Origin: Pseudomonas sp. SST3
GTDB lineage: Bacteria; Pseudomonadota; Gammaproteobacteria; Pseudomonadales; Pseudomonadaceae
Assembly (NCBI RefSeq): GCF_003325755.1
Contig: NZ_QORI02000044.1
Span: forward strand, 1 to 12,373
Length of the DNA stretch: 12,373 nucleotides
Reading direction: 5' to 3'
Made by a program: the position numbers and the translations under genes. The notes beneath the pieces are model-generated. The model searched no databases. It was given only the letters and a program-made list of their open reading frames with translations, and had not been told where the DNA came from. Position 1 is the first letter of the stretch. Each line of letters opens with the position of its first letter. Of this stretch, positions 8,293-12,373 are shown piece by piece.

Positions 8293-8670
8293 TCAGACGC
8301 GGGGTGGATGCCAGACGGCGTCGAGAAGGCGGGATGGGACCTGGTCGTTATAGGGTGCAGTCACGGGCTTGGCTGTAGGGATCACCTGCGCCTTCGCAGC
8401 GACAATTTGGAGGAGGCTGGCGGTTTTGCATTCCTGCCCCGTTTTGCAGACGGTCGTCTTCCCTTGCTCATGCCCTTCACAGCATTCCGGCTCAGCGCCG
8501 TCTGTGCCAACCATCAGAGCGTGGCTGGTCGCCATGGCGTCCATACTTTCCATATCAGCCATCAGGTGATGCGCCGACGATCCTGCAGGCATGAGCAATT
8601 GCGCCATTCCGTTGATCGGAAGCGCAAGCACTAGCAGCAGAATGAGGAAGGATCGCAAGTAGGACTTCAT
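8293..8670 (-). CDS. Small exported Cys/His/Met protein, DUF2946-like
   Basis: 125 aa. The N-terminus is a signal peptide or anchor (about 1-23, cleavage likely after GMA). The next part is rich in His and Met (HHLMADMESMDAMATSHALM, 34-53), followed by a Cys cluster, ECCEGH at 62-67 with Cys75 and Cys81, and a C-terminus WHPPRV. Short exported proteins with a CC..C..C cluster and a PPR-type tail are often found beside metal and cus operons in Pseudomonas and are annotated as DUF2946 or hypothetical; this match is from memory. It sits 79 bases after copA and 92 before cusC, all one direction. No strong ribosome site is seen near the ATG. A role as periplasmic metal scavenger is inferred. Confidence 0.75.
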   Translation of the reverse strand: MKSYLRSFLILLLVLALPINGMAQLLMPAGSSAHHLMADMESMDAMATSHALMVGTDGAEPECCEGHEQGKTTVCKTGQECKTASLLQIVAAKAQVIPTAKPVTAPYNDQVPSRLLDAVWHPPRV

Positions 8671-8749
8671 ATCTTAAGCTTAAAGGGCAATTCCTGAGTT
8701 ATCAACGAGGCAATCAGTCGCTCTGACAGAAGCCTTAGCCGAAAGGTTG

Positions 8750-11110
8750 TCAAACAACACGCGCCTGACGGAGCCGGAGGGCGTTGAACACTACAGATGC
8801 TGAGCTAAGGCTCATGGCCAAGGCAGCGATCATCGGAGACAGCAATAGTCCGAAGAATGGATAGAGCAGGCCCGCTGCAATTGGAATACTTAGCCCGTTG
8901 TACATGAAGGCAAACAGTAGGTTCTGACGCATATTCCGAACTGTTGCCACCGAAAGCGTCCGCGCGCGCAGTATCCCCATCAGGTCACCTTTAACCAGCG
9001 TAACTTGGGCGCTGTTCATGGCGACGTCGGTACCCGTGCCCATTGCTATGCCCACATCAGCCCTGGCGAGTGCCGGCGCGTCATTGATTCCATCGCCTGC
9101 CATGGCGACTACCTTACCGAGAGCTTGGAGCTTAGCCACAAGCGCCTCCTTGTCCTGCGGCTTTACCTCACCATGCACTTCCTCGATTGAAAGCTCACGA
9201 GCCACCGCTCGGGCGGTCGTATGGCCGTCGCCGGTTGCCATGATGACTTGCACGCCCTCGGCCTGGAGGCGAGCTACAGCTTCTTTTGAGGTTGGTTTGA
9301 TGGGGTCTGACACGGCCAGTAAGCCGGCAAGCGCTCCGTCAACAGCCAGGTAAATAATGCTGGTACCGCTCTCGCGCAGTTTTTCTGCCTGATCTTTCAA
9401 AGGTTCGACGCTCACACCCGCTTCTTCCATAAGCGCGGTGTTGCCAAGCTGCAGCTGCTTGCCTTCGACAAGGCCACGGACTCCAATCCCGGACCCAGAC
9501 TCGAACGTCTCTGGCTTCACCAGCTGGATACCTTCGCTCCTCGCGTGGCTTACGATTGCGTCGGCCAGTGGATGCTCACTGCCCTGATCCAGGCTGGCAG
9601 ACAAACGGATGACTTCTTGGGCATCAAACGGCGTAGCGCCTATAGCCCGATCAAAGACAGGTCGGCCCTCAGTCAACGTTCCTGTTTTATCGACGATCAG
9701 CGTGTCTACCTTACGTACGTTCTCGATGGCGCCTGCGTCTCTAAAAAGCACGCCACTTCCAGCTGCTTTACCCGTGGCGACCATGATCGACATAGGCGTT
9801 GCCAAGCCAAGCGCACAAGGACAAGCAATGATCAGAACCGCAACCGCGTTGATCAGACCAAATACCCAGCCCTGCTCGGGCCCGAAAAGGCCCCATGCAA
9901 AAAATGTTAGCAAGGCGATGCTGATTACCGTTAATACGAAATAACCTGCAACCCTGTCCGCCATTCTTTGCATAGGTGCTTTGGACCGTTGTGCATTCGC
10001 GACCATCTGGACGATCTGTGAAAGCATCGTGCCGGAACCGACTTTCGTGGCTCGCATGACAAGCGAGCCGCTCGTATTCAGCGTCGCGCCGATGAGCGTG
10101 TCGCCTGCTCGTTTCGTCACCGGGACGGGCTCACCTGTAAGCATGGATTCGTCCACGGCGCTCTCGCCCTCTACTACCTCTCCATCTACTGGTACCTTTT
10201 CGCCAGGACGTACGCGCAGTTGGTCGCCCTCGTGAACATGCGTGAGTGGAATGTCCTCCTCGGTGCCATCTTGGGCGATACGGCGAGCTGTCTTGGGTGA
10301 TAGACCAAGCAGGGACTTGATCGCGGAAGAGGTCTGCGAGCGGGCCTTCAGCTCGAGCAGCTGCCCTAAGAGCGTCAGAGAAATAATGACCGCGGCGGCT
10401 TCGTAGTAGACGCCTATTCGACCGCCCACCGAAAAGGACTCAGGAAATATGCTCGGTAAGGCAGTTGCTGCAACGCTGTAGATATACGCAGCCCCCGTGC
10501 CTAACCCGATCAACGTCCACATGTTAGGGCTGCGATGTTTAACTGAGGCGATACCGCGCGTAAAAAACGGCCAGCCTGCCCACAACACAACGGGTGTCGT
10601 AAGGGCCAGTTCAATCCAATTTTGGCTCTCCCCGTGGAACAACGGTATCGCATGTCCCGCCATGGCCAATAAGGTCACCGCGACGGTCAGTGGCAGTGAC
10701 CACCAGAACCGCTTCGAGAAATCCTTCAGTTCTGGGTTCTCTTCCTCATCAAGCTCGGGGATCAACGGCTCCAACGACATTCCGCAAATTGGGCAATCAC
10801 CTGGCCCCATTTGACGAATCTCTGGATGCATCGGACAGGTGTATTCGGTAGTCGCATCGCCAGCAGGGGCTTGCTGGCGAGAACCTGTATGCGTGTGCGT
10901 AGCATTAGGGCCATGCGGCGCTTCGAGATATTGCGCAGGATTAGCGTGAAACTTTTGAAGGCAGCCCTGACTACAGAATCGGAAGGTCTGTTCTTCATAC
11001 TGGTCTTGGTGCTGGCTGTCCGCTTTGACTTGCATTCCGCAGACTGGGTCCCGGAGCAATTGTGGGTCGTGAGTGCTAGCAGGCTGGTGAGCATTATGTT
11101 CGGGGGACAT
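8750..11110 (-). CDS. copA: P1B-1 Cu(I)/Ag(I)-exporting ATPase with YHS and HMBD N-terminal domains
   Basis: 786 aa. Domain order: His-rich start; YHS domain about 18-63 ([14 protein letters not shown]); a His-rich linker; a CPMHPE...PGDCPICGM zinc-ribbon-like metal domain at 92-111; then eight TM segments. Catalytic motifs are all present: TGE 325-327, membrane CPC at 430-432, DKTGT with phosphorylated Asp474, SEHPLA 511-516 and GDGIND 672-677. TM7 has YN (737-738) and TM8 has MSLSS (766-770), which with CPC define the Cu(I)/Ag(I) group. There is no GMTCxxC HMA domain, so the N-terminus is SilP-like rather than like E. coli CopA. It pumps cytoplasmic Cu(I)/Ag(I) to the periplasm, where Cus can remove it. 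AGGAG 8 bases upstream fixes the start. Silver rather than copper as main substrate cannot be excluded. Confidence 0.95.
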   Translation of the reverse strand: MSPEHNAHQPASTHDPQLLRDPVCGMQVKADSQHQDQYEEQTFRFCSQGCLQKFHANPAQYLEAPHGPNATHTHTGSRQQAPAGDATTEYTCPMHPEIRQMGPGDCPICGMSLEPLIPELDEEENPELKDFSKRFWWSLPLTVAVTLLAMAGHAIPLFHGESQNWIELALTTPVVLWAGWPFFTRGIASVKHRSPNMWTLIGLGTGAAYIYSVAATALPSIFPESFSVGGRIGVYYEAAAVIISLTLLGQLLELKARSQTSSAIKSLLGLSPKTARRIAQDGTEEDIPLTHVHEGDQLRVRPGEKVPVDGEVVEGESAVDESMLTGEPVPVTKRAGDTLIGATLNTSGSLVMRATKVGSGTMLSQIVQMVANAQRSKAPMQRMADRVAGYFVLTVISIALLTFFAWGLFGPEQGWVFGLINAVAVLIIACPCALGLATPMSIMVATGKAAGSGVLFRDAGAIENVRKVDTLIVDKTGTLTEGRPVFDRAIGATPFDAQEVIRLSASLDQGSEHPLADAIVSHARSEGIQLVKPETFESGSGIGVRGLVEGKQLQLGNTALMEEAGVSVEPLKDQAEKLRESGTSIIYLAVDGALAGLLAVSDPIKPTSKEAVARLQAEGVQVIMATGDGHTTARAVARELSIEEVHGEVKPQDKEALVAKLQALGKVVAMAGDGINDAPALARADVGIAMGTGTDVAMNSAQVTLVKGDLMGILRARTLSVATVRNMRQNLLFAFMYNGLSIPIAAGLLYPFFGLLLSPMIAALAMSLSSASVVFNALRLRQARVV

Positions 11111-11172
11111 CGGAAGCTCCTATTGCAGCTAGTGTCGTCTTGTGAGCGACCACACCTCTGGCAAGCATGGCT

Positions 11173-11197
11173 GCGAGACGCCTAAGGTCCGCCTCGC
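11173..11197 (-). other. Imperfect hairpin in the copA leader
   Basis: GCGAG (11173-11177) pairs with CTCGC (11193-11197), and after one mismatch two more pairs are possible, inside the roughly 100-base leader between the candidate copA promoter and the copA ATG. No T run follows, so it is not a terminator. It may affect leader stability, but chance is possible for a stem this short. Confidence 0.25.
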
Positions 11198-11212
11198 TTC
11201 CTCTGACCTCTT

Positions 11213-11266
11213 AATGTACGGATTGCCTCCTGACTTTAAGCTGAATCTAAAATTACTTTTTTGTAA
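11213..11266 (-). promoter_or_regulatory. Putative CopR/CusR-type operator and promoter for copA and the cus operon
   Basis: The palindrome TTAC-TTTTTT-GTAA lies at 11253-11266, about 143 bases upstream of the copA ATG. It has the same 14-base TTAC-N6-GTAA form as the site at 1916-1929. A candidate -10, TACATT (11218-11213), lies 34 bases downstream, close to the 32-base spacing at the other site; no good -35 is seen. An activator-dependent promoter is inferred. No CueR-type dyad was noticed. Confidence 0.5.
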
Positions 11267-11524
11267 GGATGGTCGATGGCGCGATTTCGCGTTCAAGGTC
11301 TTTATGGTCAGGCTAGGCCGGAGAGGGTAAAATGCGAGCCGATTGATAATGGTGTCGCTAGAGTCGACGCCCCACAAATCGCTCCATCTCCCTCGCCCGG
11401 CAAAGGCTCCGCTGGAAGACGGTAAAAGCGACGGTACGACCCATATCGATCACAGCTATAACCCTTCAACCACGCGGGTTCAGGCGACCCGTTGATGATG
11501 GAGTGGGAGTGATTGGTTCCCGAT
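11267..11524. other. Intergenic stretch without a credible gene
   Basis: About 260 bases between the copA regulatory site and the DUF1206 terminator. Reading frames are short, lack ribosome sites and look random. A weak stem (CGGGT/ACCCG near 11477-11493) is the only structure seen. No tRNA, no regulator gene and no insertion-sequence end was recognised. Confidence 0.6.
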
Positions 11525-11525
11525 A

Positions 11526-11557
11526 GATCAAAAAGCCCCGGTCATACCGGGGCTTCG
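11526..11557 (-). terminator. Intrinsic terminator of the DUF1206 gene
   Basis: A perfect 10-bp stem (AAGCCCCGGT 11533-11542 with ACCGGGGCTT 11546-11555, 3-base loop) is followed on the minus strand by TTT and GATCT; with the stem's own T residues this makes CTTTTTGATC. It lies 19 bases after the DUF1206 stop codon and insulates the copA promoter from transcription arriving from the right. Confidence 0.88.
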
Positions 11558-11573
11558 TCTTGTTGGGTGCCGG

Positions 11574-12133
11574 CTAATGCATGACCGCGGGCATATCGAT
11601 ACGGCGCCAAATCGCTTCGGCGAAGCTGTAGACGGCGAAGGCAACCAGCCCGAGACCAACCAGTGAAAGCCAGAACGTTCCAAAGGGCAGGCTCTGTAGC
11701 GCGTTCAGCGCATCTTCCAGGCTGGGCGGATCGGTGGGTTTGTAGCGCGCGCCGCCGCTGAAAAGCATTCCGGCGACGACGAGAAAGGCGACGCCGCGAG
11801 CGATCAGGCCTGCGCGTGAAATCGGCCGCACCCAGCGCATGACATCTTCGGAGGCGTAGAAATACTTCTCGAATTTGGCTTTCCAGCCTTTGACGATGTG
11901 GGCGATACCCACGCCAAGCGGAACGAGAGCGACCAGATAGACCAGGTAGTTCGAATACTCCCAGCCGAGCAGGCCTGTAAGGAAGTCGCTACCGCCAGAG
12001 CTACCTCCACCACCAGCGGATTCGCCGATGGAGCTGCCAAGCAGGCCAAGGGTGAACATCGCCAGAAGGGTATAGGCAACGGCGCTGCCGATCAGTCCCG
12101 CTCGAATCAGCAGCCCTTTGGCGTCGGTGCCGT
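11574..12133 (-). pseudogene. DUF1206 membrane protein, 5' end removed by IS66-family insertion
   Basis: The frame codes for about 186 native residues. Two copies of the DUF1206 unit are visible, each a pair of TM helices opening with a similar motif: LIRAGLIGSAVAYTLLA and, about 95 residues later, ISRAGLIARGVAFLVVA. A Gly/Ser-rich loop follows the first helix. Proteins of this family usually carry three such units in about 270 residues, so the first unit and the start are missing. The frame continues right into the insertion-sequence end: the only upstream start, TTG at 12149, lies inside the element, giving a fused MAGRL. Function of DUF1206 proteins is not known. The fragment may be unexpressed; if transcribed, the end is defined by the terminator at 11526-11557. 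Confidence 0.8.
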
Positions 12134-12171
12134 GTAAGCGTCCAGCCAACTCACCTTCCGAACTCCAGCAT

Positions 12172-12218
12172 TAAGGGCGATGGTGTCCGCGTTTTTTAAG
12201 CGGACGCGATAGCCCTTA
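12172..12218 (+). other. Long two-tier hairpin in the IS66 leader
   Basis: TAAGGGC (12172-12178) pairs with GCCCTTA (12212-12218); inside, after a 4x4 internal loop, 12183-12190 pairs with 12200-12207 (8 bp, one G-T) around a T-rich loop. It lies between the element's end and the tnpA start at 12233. In RNA it could keep transcripts entering from the flank from translating tnpA, or act as a regulatory site. The structure is seen; the function is inferred. Confidence 0.6.
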
Positions 12219-12232
12219 TCGCCGGGATTTCC

Positions 12233-12373
12233 ATGCGCCAACGAAGCTCTTACCCCAAACCGTTCAAGGCCCAGGTTGTTCAGGAGTGCCTGCAATCCGG
12301 TGCTAGCGTTTCCAGCGTGGCCATACGCCATGGCATCAACGCCAACGTCATTCGCAAGTGGCTACCGCTTTAC
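12233..12373 (+). CDS. tnpA: IS66-family accessory protein TnpA, N-terminal part
   Basis: 47 codons are open to the window edge. The peptide begins MRQRSSYPKPFKAQVVQECL and continues GASVSSVAIRHGINANVIRKWLPLY, the helix-turn-helix domain typical of the first (TnpA) gene of IS66-family elements (transposase_8/IS3-IS911-like HTH). GGGA about 9 bases upstream of the ATG is the likely ribosome site. In complete elements TnpA is followed by TnpB and the large TnpC transposase, none of which is in view. It is the only plus-strand gene in the window and does not belong to the metal-resistance units. Confidence 0.88.
   Translation, partial: MRQRSSYPKPFKAQVVQECLQSGASVSSVAIRHGINANVIRKWLPLY

Larger units (their letters stand above)
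12134..12373 (+). mobile_element. IS66-family insertion sequence, left end (partial)
   Basis: The inferred end is GTAAGCGTCCAGCC starting at 12134; IS66-family termini characteristically begin 5'-GTAA, and the downstream plus-strand gene is a typical IS66 tnpA. The boundary agrees with where the DUF1206 coding similarity stops. IS66 elements make 8-bp target duplications, so GGTGCCGT (12126-12133) should recur just beyond the far end, which is outside the window. The exact boundary is inferred from the family rule and the gene break. Confidence 0.8.

Noticed and set aside
8725..8753. TTGACA overlapping the copA stop as a -35 for the 125-aa gene and cusCBA
   Set aside because: No acceptable -10 occurs at 16-18 bases downstream; read as chance, with cusCBA expressed from the copA promoter or an unseen one.
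11094..11168. Short leader peptide (24 codons from ATG at 11168) overlapping the copA start
   Set aside because: No ribosome site precedes its ATG and the peptide has no Cys, Met or His pattern that would suggest metal-sensing attenuation.
11129..11377. 82-codon minus-strand frame upstream of copA
   Set aside because: It starts with TTG, has no ribosome site, shows a random-looking composition, and covers the putative copA operator and promoter.
11111..11573. Possible riboswitch, tRNA or CRISPR in the gap right of copA
   Set aside because: No cloverleaf, no repeated spacers and no conserved aptamer core could be recognised; only the operator, a weak leader stem and the DUF1206 terminator are supported.
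12107..12331. 74-codon minus-strand frame across the IS end
   Set aside because: It is antisense to tnpA and spans the insertion boundary and hairpin; no ribosome site or family resemblance.

Overview
This window is a copper/silver efflux island, almost entirely on the minus strand, from a gammaproteobacterium. Gene content and protein style suggest Pseudomonas or a close relative (Stutzerimonas, Halopseudomonas); that placement is an inference from family resemblance, not from a marker gene. By eye, cusCBA is near 60% G+C while the sensor kinase is nearer 50%, as expected of an assembled accessory region.

Read in the direction of transcription (right to left): a TTAC-N6-GTAA palindrome upstream of a P1B-1 Cu(I)/Ag(I) ATPase (copA, with YHS and CPMHPE-type N-terminal metal sites in place of an HMA domain); a small secreted Cys/His protein; then the RND tripartite pump cusC-cusB-cusA, with ATGA start/stop overlaps at both junctions, and a periplasmic chaperone, cusF. 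CusA keeps the three substrate methionines at the same numbers as the E. coli protein, CusB keeps the three N-terminal methionines at the same spacing, and CusB also carries a second, fused CusF-like domain at its C-terminus. Together these would export Cu(I)/Ag(I) from the cytoplasm (CopA) and capture and expel it from the periplasm (CusF, CusB, CusA, CusC).

Below cusF comes a GC-rich hairpin, then a second copy of the same palindrome ahead of three small genes (105, 85 and 76 aa): an exported protein of unknown function, a Cys/Met/His membrane protein, and a very methionine-rich exported protein. A strong intrinsic terminator closes this set. It is the least explained part of the window. 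Only 34 bases past that terminator's stem begins a CopS/CusS-type sensor kinase, truncated by the window edge, with no response regulator directly upstream of it.

Right of copA is a stretch with no credible gene, then a strong terminator and a DUF1206 membrane-protein gene. The 5' part of this gene is missing: its reading frame runs into the end of an IS66-family element (5'-GTAAGCG...) whose tnpA starts on the plus strand and leaves the window. This is the only plus-strand gene seen.
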